A stretch of DNA of 64,000 bases from Desulfotignum sp. Its GTDB lineage: Bacteria > Desulfobacterota > Desulfobacteria > Desulfobacterales > Desulfobacteraceae. Each line of letters opens with the position of its first letter. Positions within the stretch are counted from its first letter, which is position 1. The stretch is from NCBI GenBank assembly GCA_011390335.1, contig JAABSO010000003.1:62001-126000 (forward strand), written 5' to 3'. The notes beneath the pieces are model-generated. The model was given only the letters and a program-made list of their open reading frames with translations. It made no database searches and had not been told where the DNA came from. The position numbers and the translations under genes were made by a program. Below are positions 24,057 through 33,502 of the stretch, in pieces.

Positions 24057-27000
24057 TCAGGTTGTGTGGGTTGTTTCCTGTTTTTTTGGATGGGTGTTTT
24101 CATCGGGCCTGCCATCCGGATCAGCAGAGATCTTTTCCACGATGCCCAGATCACCCAGAATCATATACATGCACGGAATGACCAGCAGCACCATGGTGGT
24201 GCTGGCCATCAGGCCGAATGAGGTGCTGATGACCAGAGGCACCAGTATCTGGGCCTGGAGGCTTTTTTCAAACAGCAGGGGAAAAAGTCCGGCAATGGTG
24301 GTGGTTGAGGTGAGCAGCACAGCCCGGAATCGGTCCTGGCTGGCCCGGGCCGCAGCATCATATATGGATTTTCCCTGTTTTCTGGCATTCTTTAAAAACA
24401 GCACCAGTAATATGGAATCATTGACCACAATGCCCCCTAAAGCAATAAATCCCAGCAGGCTGGGCATGGAGATGGGCACTCCCATCAGACCGTGGCCCCA
24501 GATCACACCGATGAGGGAAAACGGGATGGCCAGCATCACGATCAAAGGTTCGGTAAAGGTTCTGAACTGAAAACTTAAGAGAATGAAAATCCCGATAAAC
24601 CCGATCATCATGGATTGGAACATCGATTTCTGGGTGAAGGTGGTTTCTTCAAGTGATCCGGCAATGGTCAATTGGATATCCGGATACCTGTCGGCAAATT
24701 CCGGGCGCCAGGTGTTGTTGAACCGGGCCATCAGTTCCTTGGTGTTGGCCAGGCGCGTGTCCACATCCCCTCTCAGGGTCACGGCCCGCATGCTGTTGAA
24801 CCGGGCGATCCTGGCCCAGTCCCGTTCCATTTCCCATGTCACCACGGCAGGCAAGGGCACCCGGGTGCCGTCCGGGTGTTTCAGATGAAAGTTTTCCAGC
24901 TGGTGCAGGCTGTTTTTTTCCATGTCTGCCATTTGGACATCTATTTCATAGGCTTCGGGCCCCTTCTGGATCTCATCTGCGGCAATCCCCTGGAACGCGG
25001 CGCGCAGCTGCTGCCCCACCTCGGCAGCATCGAATCCCATGCCGTGGGCTCCGGGTCTGATCTGCATGCGCAGCTCCGGTTTGCCCGGCCGCAGGTCATC
25101 AGCCAGGTTCACCACCCCCTCAAATTGGTTGAACCAGGTTTTCAGGTCTGTGACCGCCTGTTTCAGCCGGTCCAGATCCTTGCCCCGCAGGCGGATCTCA
25201 ATGGGCCGCCCGCCCGGGCCGAATCCGGGTTCGCTCAAGGTCAGGCTGACTACATCCGGCAGGCTCCCGATTTCTTTTCGCCAGGCAGCCAGGTACGCCG
25301 CGATTGTGCCGGATCTTTTTTCCGCCGTGAGCAGGTCCACTGTGATGGTGGCAACATGGGGTCCGTTTTCAAAGGCCTCGGCATTGACATTGTATTGGAC
25401 ATAGGCATTTTCCACCAGGTTTCGGCCCTCTGGCTGTGCAGAAGAAAATTGCGTGTTGGTGCGGGCCAGCGCATCAAGGATCCGGGCCACGGTGTTTTCG
25501 GTAAAAGACAGCGGGGTTCCCTGGGGCATCAGAAGCTGTGCTGTGACCAGGTTTCCTTCCAGTTCCGGAAACCCCTGGAATTTGATTTTTCCGGATGCCA
25601 CCATGCCCACAGACAGAATCAAGAGACCAATGACCACCGTCACCACCAGATACCGGAAGGTGAGCAGCACGCGGATGACCCGTCCCAGAATCCGGGTGCG
25701 CACCCAGTCAAAAAACCGGTCAAATCCTTTGCGGAACCGGTTGGTTTTATTCGAATCAAATTGGTGCATCGCGTGGTTCATGTGTCTGGGAAGAATCCAG
25801 AACGCTTCAATGAGACTTATGGCCAGCACCAGGATCAGCATCATGGGCACCACCTTGAGGACCCGCCCGATCTGGCCCCCTATAAACGCCAGAGGCCCCA
25901 GGATGCAGATGGTGGTGATAAACGAGGAGATCACCCCGGCCCCCACCTCTTTGATCCCGTCCACGGTCGCGGCCAGGGATGGTTTGCCGGTCTGGCGGTG
26001 GGCCATGATGTTTTCGGCCAGCACAATGGCATCATCCATGAGCAGGCCGATGGCCATGAGCATGCCCACCATGGTGAACATGTTGATGCTCAGCCCCAGG
26101 TGGGGAACCAGGATAAACGCCCCGAGAAAGGAAATCGGTAGGCCCATCACCACCCAGAAGGAGATCCGGATGTTGAAGAACAACCACATGAAGGCAAACA
26201 CCAGCAAAATCCCCTGGATCCCGTTCTTCACCAGCATGTTCAGGCGGTCTGTGAGAATCTGGGTCTGATCCTGGGTGAGGGTCAGGGACACCTGGGGAAA
26301 ACGGGCCCGCTCTTCAGAGATAAACGCTTTTGCTTTTTGTGCCACCTTGAGGGCATCCTGGGTCTTGGATTTTTCTATGGCCAGAAGGGCTTGGTGCTGC
26401 CCATTCATCATGATTTTTTCTTCGGGAAATTCAAACAGATCTGTCACGGTGGCGATATCTTTGAGGCGGATTTCTCCGCCTTCGGGCGTGGCCAGGATCA
26501 CCAGGTTTTCCAGGGATGCCGCGGTGCGGCGCTGGTCCACAAGCCGCAGCAGGATATCCCTTTCCCGGGTTTCCAGAAGGCCTAACGGGATATCTTTGCT
26601 TTTGGCTGCGATCTGTTCCGCCACCCGTGCGGCTGTCAGCCCGGTTTTCCGGAGTGCGGCATCGGACAGTGATATCCGCAGCTGGTGATCGGAAAATCCC
26701 TTGATGGTCACCAGGGACACCCCGGCTTCCTGGAGCCGGTCTTTGACATCTTCACAATAGGCTTTGAGGTCCGGCAGGTCCATGGGACCGGACACCAGCA
26801 CCGACAGCACAGGATCGGTTTTGCCCAGCTCCTGTATCACCGGCGGTTCCACCTCTTTTGGAAAATCATCGATGGCATCGATTCCGGTTTCAATGTCCCG
26901 GATAAAGGTCTGTATATCTCCGGCAGCAGCCATTTCAACCACAATGGCAGCCAGACTTTCCCTGGCATCGGCCCGGACCTCTTTGACATAATTGATTCCG

Positions 27001-27209
27001 TCAATGGCGTTTTCCACCCGCTGGCAGATCACCTCTTCCACCTCCCGGGCCGTGGCCCCGGGGTATGTGATGCGGATTTCCACTTCCGTGGGGGCAAAAT
27101 CCGGCTGGGTTTCCTTCAGGATATTGGGCAGACTCAGTGCCCCGGCAATGAGAAATACCAGCATCAACAGGTTGGCCCCGGTGGGGTGGCCGGCAAAAAA
27201 GCGGATCAT
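24057..27209 (-). CDS. RND-family efflux pump, inner-membrane transporter
   Basis: A 1050-residue AcrB/MdtC-like proton-driven pump. The layout is typical: one N-terminal helix (FFAGHPTGANLLMLVFLIAG), a large periplasmic loop with PGATAREVEEVICQRVENAI, helices 2-6 with GLLMDDAIVLAENI (the paired Asp of the proton relay, near 410), a second loop, and the C-terminal helix bundle ending before a polar His/Lys tail. It overlaps the membrane fusion protein gene by 4 bases. No outer membrane channel gene is in the operon, so a shared TolC-like protein is needed. Confidence 0.93.
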   Translation of the reverse strand: MIRFFAGHPTGANLLMLVFLIAGALSLPNILKETQPDFAPTEVEIRITYPGATAREVEEVICQRVENAIDGINYVKEVRADARESLAAIVVEMAAAGDIQTFIRDIETGIDAIDDFPKEVEPPVIQELGKTDPVLSVLVSGPMDLPDLKAYCEDVKDRLQEAGVSLVTIKGFSDHQLRISLSDAALRKTGLTAARVAEQIAAKSKDIPLGLLETRERDILLRLVDQRRTAASLENLVILATPEGGEIRLKDIATVTDLFEFPEEKIMMNGQHQALLAIEKSKTQDALKVAQKAKAFISEERARFPQVSLTLTQDQTQILTDRLNMLVKNGIQGILLVFAFMWLFFNIRISFWVVMGLPISFLGAFILVPHLGLSINMFTMVGMLMAIGLLMDDAIVLAENIMAHRQTGKPSLAATVDGIKEVGAGVISSFITTICILGPLAFIGGQIGRVLKVVPMMLILVLAISLIEAFWILPRHMNHAMHQFDSNKTNRFRKGFDRFFDWVRTRILGRVIRVLLTFRYLVVTVVIGLLILSVGMVASGKIKFQGFPELEGNLVTAQLLMPQGTPLSFTENTVARILDALARTNTQFSSAQPEGRNLVENAYVQYNVNAEAFENGPHVATITVDLLTAEKRSGTIAAYLAAWRKEIGSLPDVVSLTLSEPGFGPGGRPIEIRLRGKDLDRLKQAVTDLKTWFNQFEGVVNLADDLRPGKPELRMQIRPGAHGMGFDAAEVGQQLRAAFQGIAADEIQKGPEAYEIDVQMADMEKNSLHQLENFHLKHPDGTRVPLPAVVTWEMERDWARIARFNSMRAVTLRGDVDTRLANTKELMARFNNTWRPEFADRYPDIQLTIAGSLEETTFTQKSMFQSMMIGFIGIFILLSFQFRTFTEPLIVMLAIPFSLIGVIWGHGLMGVPISMPSLLGFIALGGIVVNDSILLVLFLKNARKQGKSIYDAAARASQDRFRAVLLTSTTTIAGLFPLLFEKSLQAQILVPLVISTSFGLMASTTMVLLVIPCMYMILGDLGIVEKISADPDGRPDENTHPKKQETTHTT

Positions 27210-28582
27210 GGTGTAATGCCTTTCTCCTGTGCCAGTTGTTCCAGGCGCTGCAGCAAATCATCATCCATGATTGGCTGTACCTTCATGCCGGTAATGGCAA
27301 ACGCGGGATCCGACACCACCACCATCTCTTTGCCGGACAGGCCGGAAGCGATGACCACAAACTCAGACTGGGCAAAATCCACGGTCACCGGTTTTTTCTC
27401 CAGCCGGTTGTCCGGGCCCACCAGGAACACGGAACTGCCGTGGACCGCGGTCCGGGGCAGCACCACCTGTCCGGTGCGGGCCGGGGCGCTCAGTGCCACA
27501 TGGCAGAACATGCCCGGCATCAGGGGCGGACGTTCGCCCGGAATCGCATCTTCATAGGGCCGGTCCACCACAGCTATCACCTGGATCTCCCGGGTGCCGG
27601 CGGCCATCGATTCCCGGAGCCGGTCGATGCGCGCCTCCCAGGTAACAGACCAGTCCGTGTTCTGGAGGGTGACCACCGCTGTGATGCCGGCAAACACCTG
27701 TGTGAAAATATCGGTTTCCAGGCCCGGCTGCAGCAGTCCCCTGGTTCTCTCCCCCAGCAGGTTGCGCAGTGTTTCCATGCGGAACCGGGCATTGATCTGG
27801 GTGGCCGCGATACCATGGGCCTGGAAAAGCGCCTGCCCTGCCCCCACAAACTGGCCGGGTTCAATGGACACATCTGCCAGCCGGCAGTCAAACGGGGCAT
27901 GGATCTGTGTTTTTGCAAGGTCGATCTGTGCCTGTTTCAGGCCGGCCTGGTGCAGATCAAGGGCTGCGTGCAGCGCCTTTTTCTGGGAGGGGATCAAGGC
28001 CAGGGTATTTTTGCGCTGCTGCAGGGCCTGTTTCTGGGCCAGAAAGCTTTTTTCTTCCCGGTCCACCGCATCCTGGGATACGGCATTGCGCGCCACAATC
28101 TGCTGCTTTCTTTCGAGCATTTTTTGAGACAGGGCCAGAGACTGCTGTTCAATGGCAATAATCTGCCGGGTGTTTGCTTCATTCTGGGTAAGTTCTGCGA
28201 TTTTTGCCCGGGTTTCTGCGATCGTGGCCTCCAGGCGGAATACTGCCAGGCGGTATTCAGTGGGATCGATCCGGACCAGCAGGCTGTCTTTTTTTATCAA
28301 CTGCCCGGGCTGCAGGTTGGGGTGGGTGGCGGTCACACGGCCCCTGACCTCAGCCACTGCCTCCCATACCTGCACCGGTTCTGCAATCCCGTACCCTTCC
28401 GCCCGGGGAACCAGGTCCACCACCGGGGCAGGAATCACCCGCAGGGTCTGGACAGCTTCCTTTATCTGTTTTTGTGACGGGCCTGGTTTGTGGGTCACAA
28501 GATAGATGGTCGCAGCCAGGGCTGCAGCCACCGGCATCAGAATCAGCAGGGCCTTTCCCAGTCTGTAAATGATCTTTTTCAT
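27206..28582 (-). CDS. RND membrane fusion protein (HlyD/AcrA family)
   Basis: A 458-residue periplasmic adaptor with one N-terminal membrane anchor (residues 9-29), a split lipoyl domain (VRGRVTATHPNLQPGQLIKK and later IHAPFDCRLADVSIEPGQFV), a long coiled coil between them (about 130-235), and beta-barrel and membrane-proximal domains. It joins the RND pump encoded next (4-base overlap) to an outer membrane channel, and is preceded by the TetR regulator gene with another 4-base overlap. Confidence 0.92.
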   Translation of the reverse strand: MKKIIYRLGKALLILMPVAAALAATIYLVTHKPGPSQKQIKEAVQTLRVIPAPVVDLVPRAEGYGIAEPVQVWEAVAEVRGRVTATHPNLQPGQLIKKDSLLVRIDPTEYRLAVFRLEATIAETRAKIAELTQNEANTRQIIAIEQQSLALSQKMLERKQQIVARNAVSQDAVDREEKSFLAQKQALQQRKNTLALIPSQKKALHAALDLHQAGLKQAQIDLAKTQIHAPFDCRLADVSIEPGQFVGAGQALFQAHGIAATQINARFRMETLRNLLGERTRGLLQPGLETDIFTQVFAGITAVVTLQNTDWSVTWEARIDRLRESMAAGTREIQVIAVVDRPYEDAIPGERPPLMPGMFCHVALSAPARTGQVVLPRTAVHGSSVFLVGPDNRLEKKPVTVDFAQSEFVVIASGLSGKEMVVVSDPAFAITGMKVQPIMDDDLLQRLEQLAQEKGITP

Positions 28583-29196
28583 AATGCCTCTTTGGGGGTT
28601 TGTGCGGCAATGCTTCGTTCATATGCCGGCCAGGCGGTTTTTATATGGGTGGCCATATCAAAGTTTTCTCCTGATACATTCCAGAGAATCGCCGCCGGCA
28701 TGATCAGACCCAAAAACATTACCGCAGCAGTGGCAGTGGCCACATCCATTCGGATGGAGCCGTCCTGGCGGCCGGATGCAATGATGGTTTCGATCTCTTT
28801 CAGATAGGTGAAGATGATCTGTGCCACCCTGGCCCTGCGGCCGGGCTGTCCGTAATACACGGCATCGGAAAACACCATATGGGGGATGGCCCGGTTTTCG
28901 CTGAGCATGGCGGTGTGGCGCGTAAAAAGCAGTTTGAGCTGCTGCAGCGGGACCGGGGTTTTTTGCCGGACATGTGCCACATTGTCTTGAAGGCGCTGTC
29001 CGATCAGATCCAGCACCGCATCCAGCACCGCATCCTTGCTGCTGAAATGGCGATACAGTGCCGAGGGAACAATACCCACCCGCCGGGCGATCCCGGCAAT
29101 GCTCAATCCGGTCACCCCGCTGTCATTGATCAGGTCCAGGGCTGCCTGGGTGATCTGTTCCTGGCGCTGACGGGTTTGTATTTTTGGTGCCGACAT
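28579..29196 (-). CDS. TetR-family repressor of the RND operon
   Basis: A 205-residue regulator. The N-terminal helix-turn-helix is seen in ITQAALDLINDSGVTGLSIA then GIARRVGIVPSALYRHFSSK (residues 14-55); the remainder is the ligand-binding helical domain. The ATG at 29196 follows GGAG; an upstream in-frame ATG is less well placed. It is the first gene of the operon and overlaps the fusion-protein gene by 4 bases. A perfect 17-bp palindrome sits 17 bases before the start, the expected autorepression operator. Confidence 0.88.
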   Translation of the reverse strand: MSAPKIQTRQRQEQITQAALDLINDSGVTGLSIAGIARRVGIVPSALYRHFSSKDAVLDAVLDLIGQRLQDNVAHVRQKTPVPLQQLKLLFTRHTAMLSENRAIPHMVFSDAVYYGQPGRRARVAQIIFTYLKEIETIIASGRQDGSIRMDVATATAAVMFLGLIMPAAILWNVSGENFDMATHIKTAWPAYERSIAAQTPKEAL

Positions 29197-29212
29197 AGGA
29201 TACTCCGAAAAG

Positions 29213-29229
29213 AATTGTGATTCACAATT
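29213..29229. promoter_or_regulatory. Candidate TetR operator
   Basis: AATTGTGA-T-TCACAATT is a perfect 17-bp palindrome 17 bases upstream of the tetR-like ATG; an extra TTCACA half lies next to it. Position and symmetry fit an autoregulated efflux operator. Confidence 0.65.
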
Positions 29230-29281
29230 CACATTTTACGGCAGAAGATGCCTTCTGTCAAGCTTGGCTGTCAGAAAATTA

Positions 29282-29310
29282 TTGACGCGATTTTCGTGTT
29301 ACACTATTAT
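29282..29310 (+). promoter_or_regulatory. Sigma-70-like promoter pointing into the 3' end of the PPOX gene
   Basis: TTGACG, a 17-base spacer and TATTAT on the plus strand. No plus-strand gene follows; transcription would run antisense into the oxidase-like gene that ends at 29343. The match is good by eye but may be coincidence in AT-rich DNA. Confidence 0.35.
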
Positions 29311-29342
29311 TGTGTTGTATGTATGGCTTGTTATCCTAGCAG

Positions 29343-29723
29343 CTATTTTTTGGTGTCACCGATCAAAGGCAGTTCCTTTTCCAGGGTGAAATAGACCAGG
29401 AATTTGGGTTCCAGGTTTTCATCGGTGTATCTGCGGCGTTTGATTTTGCCCACCAGCTCGGGATTTTCTTCCTCTCTGACCTTTTTTAAAAACAGGCGCT
29501 TTCCCTTGTAACCGGGTCCGTTTTCAATGAAAAGAAACGAGGCATGGGGATTGGATGTCAGGTTGTGGTGGGTGAGTCGGTCCCGCATGATAAAGGCCAG
29601 TTTGTCCTCTTCTAGAAAATGGGGACGGGAATAGATGGCGGCATCCACTTTGCCATCGCTGTCTGCGGTGGCCAGAACCCCGGTGCCTTTGGCGTTTTCA
29701 AAATAAAATTTCAAAGCTTTCAT
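29343..29723 (-). CDS. Pyridoxamine 5'-phosphate oxidase-like (split-barrel flavin-binding) protein
   Basis: A 126-residue split-barrel protein: NAKGTGVLATADSDGKVDAA near 9-28 is the first flavin-contact strand, followed by SRPHFLEEDKLAFIMRDR and ASFLFIENG. Such short members bind FMN, F420 or heme and are often of unknown substrate; true PdxH is longer. AAAGGAG precedes the ATG at 29723, and the longer upstream frame lacks a ribosome binding site. It stands alone. Confidence 0.75.
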   Translation of the reverse strand: MKALKFYFENAKGTGVLATADSDGKVDAAIYSRPHFLEEDKLAFIMRDRLTHHNLTSNPHASFLFIENGPGYKGKRLFLKKVREEENPELVGKIKRRRYTDENLEPKFLVYFTLEKELPLIGDTKK

Positions 29724-29860
29724 GATCGCTCCTTTAGTTCGTGTTTGTGCCATATCAACAAGTGCCGTTAATTCAACAATAGTCATGCCGGCTTGAAAGT
29801 AAAGGGTTTCATTGGAGACCTGAATATTTGCTATAGTCGTGTGCGCTTCTACAGGGAGCC

Positions 29861-30016
29861 CCTGGTGGTGTCCTGTGAATGGACCGTCAGAGCCTTAAGG
29901 GGGCCTGGTAAAATATGCCAGGATGGTTTTCAACCAGAGGGCGGGTTGCCGCACTTTATTGTTCTTATGCAAACAGGCCCCCGCAAATCTCGGGCCGGGC
30001 ACAGGACACCACCAGG
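29861..30016. repeat. Nested inverted-repeat element in a 393-bp gap
   Basis: A perfect 17-bp pair, CCTGGTGGTGTCCTGTG (29861-29877) and its complement (30000-30016), encloses a second perfect 9-bp pair, GGGGGCCTG (29899-29907) and CAGGCCCCC (29974-29982). The 156-bp unit could fold into a long two-tier hairpin. It contains no convincing reading frame. The rest of the gap between the PPOX gene and the SLC13 gene shows nothing else. Confidence 0.6.
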
Positions 30017-30116
30017 GTCGGAGCGTGGGACAGAGTGCTGCACAGAGCGATTGAAAACCTGGCATGCTTGTGGCAAATATCCAGTTGGAGACGGTGGCTG
30101 AAAATTTCTTCTTCCT

Positions 30117-31997
30117 TCAGGCTGAGATGCCGTAGAACCCCCAGAGCATGACCATGACCACTGCCATGAAAATGATGGTCATGCCGGTGCCGGCCCGGAC
30201 ATAGTCTTTGACCCGGTATCCCCCGGGCCGCATGATCAGGGCATTGACCTGGTGGGTGGGCAGGATGAAGGTGTTGGAGGCGGCAATGGCCACCAGCATG
30301 GCCGCTATCCTGGGATCGGCCTGGCACTGCACCGCCATGTTCATGGCCAAAGGAATCATGAGTACGGTGGCCCCGATATTGGAAACAAACAGGGTAAAGG
30401 CGGATGTCAGAGCCCCCACCAGCAGGAACAGGGTGACCGGGGTTAAAAAATCGTGCAGCAGGAGGGTCAGGCCTGAGGCCAGAAATCCGGCAGCCCCGGT
30501 TTTTTCAAAGGCAATGCCTAAGGGAATGAGTCCGGCCAGCAGAAATACCGTCATCCAGTCCACACTCTGGTATGCCTGGTCCAGGGTCATCACGCGGGTG
30601 AGCACCATGGCGACAGCCCCGGTCAGCAGGGAAATGGACAGCTGGATATTGAATCCAAGGGCCATGACAAGGGCAAGGGCAAGGCAGGCCAGGGCTTTTC
30701 CGGCATTTTCCGGATGCAGGATTTCTCCTTTCAGATGTTCGGTAAAGGCCAGCAGCGGTTTTTGCCTGATCAGGTGAAATTTTTCCCATTCTCCGTGGAG
30801 AAGAAAGGCATCTCCGGGCTGGATTTTGATTTCAGATATATTTTCCAGAATAACCTGGTTCTGGCGGTACAGGGCCAGGGGATTCACCCGCAGCTTTTTG
30901 CGGAAACCGTACTCATGAAAGGTTTTGCCCACCAGTTCAGACCGGGGGGTGACAATGGCTTCGGTGATGCCGGCATGGTCAACGGACAGCACACCGGACA
31001 GTTCGTTAAGCCCGGGCCGCATGGTCCACCCCAGGTCTTTTGCCAGATCCTGTGCATGCTCCTCATTGCCTACAATACCCACTACATCATTGGGCTCGAT
31101 CACATCGGCCCGACCGGGTTCGGTGACCCGGTACCGGCCGCTGCGCTTGGAGATGCAGACTACGGTGGCATGATATTTGGGCCGCAGTTCCAGTTCTTCC
31201 AGGCGCCGGGTGTAAAAATCAGCCGGCACTTTCAGCTCAAACACCTTGCTCACTTCCCGGCCATAGGTGCATTCCAGGTCATGATTCAGCAGGGTGCAGG
31301 CATCTGCAACAGGGGTGCATTTTGGCAGCACCCAGTGTCCCAGTACGATAAAATAGACCAGGGCCGCCAGCACCAGGGCGATGCCCACCGGGGCAACGGA
31401 AAACAGGGAAAAGGGATCAAAGGGTTGACGGGCAACCAGATCCGGGTTGGCGCTCCACCAGGAGCCTGCCAGGTCGTTGAGAAGAATCAGGGGACTGGAT
31501 CCCACAAGGGTGATGCATCCACCTATGACTGCAGCATATCCCATGGGAATCAGTACCTGGGATATGGGAACATTCAATTGCCGGCACATGCGGTTGACCG
31601 CCGGCAGAAACAGGGCCGCAGCCCCGATGTTCTGCATGAAACTGGAAATAAGGGCCACGGTGCCCGCCACCAGGGTCATCATCCGTTTCTGGCTGCTGCC
31701 GGACAGTTTTATGATCCATGCTGCCACCTGGTTCATCACCCCGGTTCTGTCCAGGCCGTGCCCGATGATGATCACGGCGATGATGGACACAACCGCATTG
31801 GAGCTCAGTCCGCTGATGGCTTCCGCCGGCGTCACCAGTCCTGCCAGGGGCAATCCCACCATGACCAGCAGTCCCACCATGTCCACCCGCACCAGATCGG
31901 CTGCGAACATGACAATGACACAGACAAGAAATCCGTAAACCGCAAGCATTTGAGGTGTCAGCCCAGGGGGCAGGGCTGTGAGCAGATCAAAGGGCAT
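30117..31997 (-). CDS. SLC13/DASS-type anion transporter with two RCK_C domains
   Basis: A 626-residue membrane transporter. Two helical halves (residues about 15-200 and 430-625) carry the CitT/ArsB-like repeat with SSFMQNIGAAALFLP and SNIGATVLMIPLA as the paired ion/substrate hairpins. Between them lie two TrkA-C (RCK_C) regulatory domains (about 235-310 and 325-410). This layout is typical of bacterial SLC13 carriers for sulfate, dicarboxylates or similar anions; sulfate would fit a sulfate reducer but is not shown. The gene starts directly after the ferritin-like gene stop with no gap. Confidence 0.85.
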   Translation of the reverse strand: MPFDLLTALPPGLTPQMLAVYGFLVCVIVMFAADLVRVDMVGLLVMVGLPLAGLVTPAEAISGLSSNAVVSIIAVIIIGHGLDRTGVMNQVAAWIIKLSGSSQKRMMTLVAGTVALISSFMQNIGAAALFLPAVNRMCRQLNVPISQVLIPMGYAAVIGGCITLVGSSPLILLNDLAGSWWSANPDLVARQPFDPFSLFSVAPVGIALVLAALVYFIVLGHWVLPKCTPVADACTLLNHDLECTYGREVSKVFELKVPADFYTRRLEELELRPKYHATVVCISKRSGRYRVTEPGRADVIEPNDVVGIVGNEEHAQDLAKDLGWTMRPGLNELSGVLSVDHAGITEAIVTPRSELVGKTFHEYGFRKKLRVNPLALYRQNQVILENISEIKIQPGDAFLLHGEWEKFHLIRQKPLLAFTEHLKGEILHPENAGKALACLALALVMALGFNIQLSISLLTGAVAMVLTRVMTLDQAYQSVDWMTVFLLAGLIPLGIAFEKTGAAGFLASGLTLLLHDFLTPVTLFLLVGALTSAFTLFVSNIGATVLMIPLAMNMAVQCQADPRIAAMLVAIAASNTFILPTHQVNALIMRPGGYRVKDYVRAGTGMTIIFMAVVMVMLWGFYGISA

Positions 31998-32507
31998 CTA
32001 ATCTTCCATGTCCGTTTCCATGAAATTGAACCAGTATCCGTTGTTGGAGGCAAAATCCAGCTCTATCTGTACCACTTCCACATGGCGCTGCTCGATTTCA
32101 TAGAATTTTTTCAGGATATCCTGCACAGGACCTTTCCGGGTTTTCTGGATGGCATCATGGTAAAACCGGCTGGTTTCCATTTCCAGGGCCAGGGCGGCAT
32201 TCAACACCCGTTTCAGGTCTCCCAGAATGTTTTTGGGAATTTTTTTTGCCATTTCCTGGATCTTTTCCAGGTCCCGGGCAGGCAGGGGAATGGCTGTGTC
32301 CGGTTTTTTTATGTCCAGTTGTTTATCTTCCCGTAAAATGCCCAGGCTGTGTTCCAGAAAGTTTACATGTCCCTGTTCATCCTCTGCCAATGCCTTGAAC
32401 AGGGCTTTGCCCTGGTCGTCGTCAATGTTTTCCACAGCAGAGCGGTAGAGGTCCCGGATCTTTTTTTCATACACAAGGGCTGTGCTGAAAATTTCTTCAG
32501 AGGTCAT
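31998..32507 (-). CDS. Ferritin-like / rubrerythrin-type diiron protein
   Basis: About 169 residues of a four-helix ferritin-like fold with two Glu-xx-His type helices: ALVYEKKIRDLY then LAEDEQGHVNFLEH, and ALEMETSRFY then YEIEQRHVEVVQ. These give the diiron ligands of rubrerythrin-like proteins but there is no rubredoxin domain. Peroxide reduction or iron handling is the family role. The start at 32507 is set by GGAG 6-7 bases upstream and overlaps the fdhD end by 11 bases. Confidence 0.8.
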   Translation of the reverse strand: MTSEEIFSTALVYEKKIRDLYRSAVENIDDDQGKALFKALAEDEQGHVNFLEHSLGILREDKQLDIKKPDTAIPLPARDLEKIQEMAKKIPKNILGDLKRVLNAALALEMETSRFYHDAIQKTRKGPVQDILKKFYEIEQRHVEVVQIELDFASNNGYWFNFMETDMED

Positions 32508-33315
32508 TTTTTTCTCCATTTCCTAAGATTCGTTGGGCATGGGTAAATATGGCAAAATTGGTCGGCCTGACAAATCCCACCAGGGTGATGCCCATTTCCC
32601 GGGCCAGCAGGATACTCTGGTGGGTGGGGGCACCCCTGGATGCCAGGATGGGGATTTCCAGGCGCCGGGCCTTGTGCAGGATTTCAGATGATATCCGCCC
32701 GGTGCAGGCCAGCATGACGTCGGCACAGTCTGTTTTTTCCAGCAGCAGGGTGCCCAGCACCTTGTCCACGGCATTGTGCCGGCCGATATCATCGATAAAG
32801 AACTCCGGAAGCCGGCCCCTGATGCTGGCAGCGGCTGAATGCACGCCACCGGTGATCCTGTGCAGGTCGGAACAGCGCTGGAGCCAGCCGATGACCTGGA
32901 TAATATCTTTGGCATGCACCCGGCATTGGCTGTCAATGGGGTGGCGGGATGAAAGCTCCATCATGGAGGTGTACATCACCCCTTTGCCGCATCCTGATGT
33001 ATATACCCGCTCCCCCAGCAGATCCGGATCGACGAGTTCTTTGACCTGGATGTCTGCCCGCCATTTTTTTTCGTCCAGAGAAAAAGATGCGATATCATCG
33101 GCAGATGATATAAAGCCGGAGGTGAACAAAAAACCGTATGCATAGGCTTTTAAATGGGAGGGGGTGCACATGAGGGTGGCGATTTCCCGGCCGTTGACCT
33201 GAAAGGTTAAGGGCACCTCAGCCGCTACATGGGTGCCTTCTTCTGTCAGCTGGTCATTTCTGTAACGGGTGATGGTATAGGGAACCATCTCGGTCAATGG
33301 GGTCTCATCATTCAT
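32497..33315 (-). CDS. fdhD: FdhD, formate dehydrogenase sulfurtransferase
   Basis: About 272 residues. FdhD transfers sulfur from a cysteine desulfurase to the molybdenum cofactor of formate dehydrogenase. The family motif TSGCGKG with its reactive Cys lies near residue 107, with TGGVHSAA near 160 and DIGRHNAVDK near 180. The ATG at 33315 follows AAAGGAA; in-frame sequence extends 22 codons further without a better site. No formate dehydrogenase gene is in the window. It is the first gene of an fdhD-ferritin-SLC13 run. Confidence 0.92.
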   Translation of the reverse strand: MNDETPLTEMVPYTITRYRNDQLTEEGTHVAAEVPLTFQVNGREIATLMCTPSHLKAYAYGFLFTSGFISSADDIASFSLDEKKWRADIQVKELVDPDLLGERVYTSGCGKGVMYTSMMELSSRHPIDSQCRVHAKDIIQVIGWLQRCSDLHRITGGVHSAAASIRGRLPEFFIDDIGRHNAVDKVLGTLLLEKTDCADVMLACTGRISSEILHKARRLEIPILASRGAPTHQSILLAREMGITLVGFVRPTNFAIFTHAQRILGNGEKNDL

Positions 33316-33502
33316 TCCGGGTTCCTTTGGCGCAAGGCCGCTGGTTGTATTCGTCAGGCCGGATAAACAGGATATCCTCATACTGTTTATATCATTGGTT
33401 ACAGGAATTTTAAAGGCTTGTGCAGATTATTTTACCCTGCTCTTTTGCCGAAAGGCAGCAGAACAGGGCAACAGGGGAAGAAAAAACCGGTAAAGATCAG
33501 TA

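Noticed and set aside
24672..26141. 489-codon plus-strand frame
   Set aside because: It lies antisense to the RND pump gene, is Pro/Gly/His-rich, lacks a start signal, and mirrors codon bias of the real gene.
30714..32336. 540-codon plus-strand frame
   Set aside because: Antisense to the SLC13 and ferritin-like genes; Gln/His/Gly-rich shadow composition.
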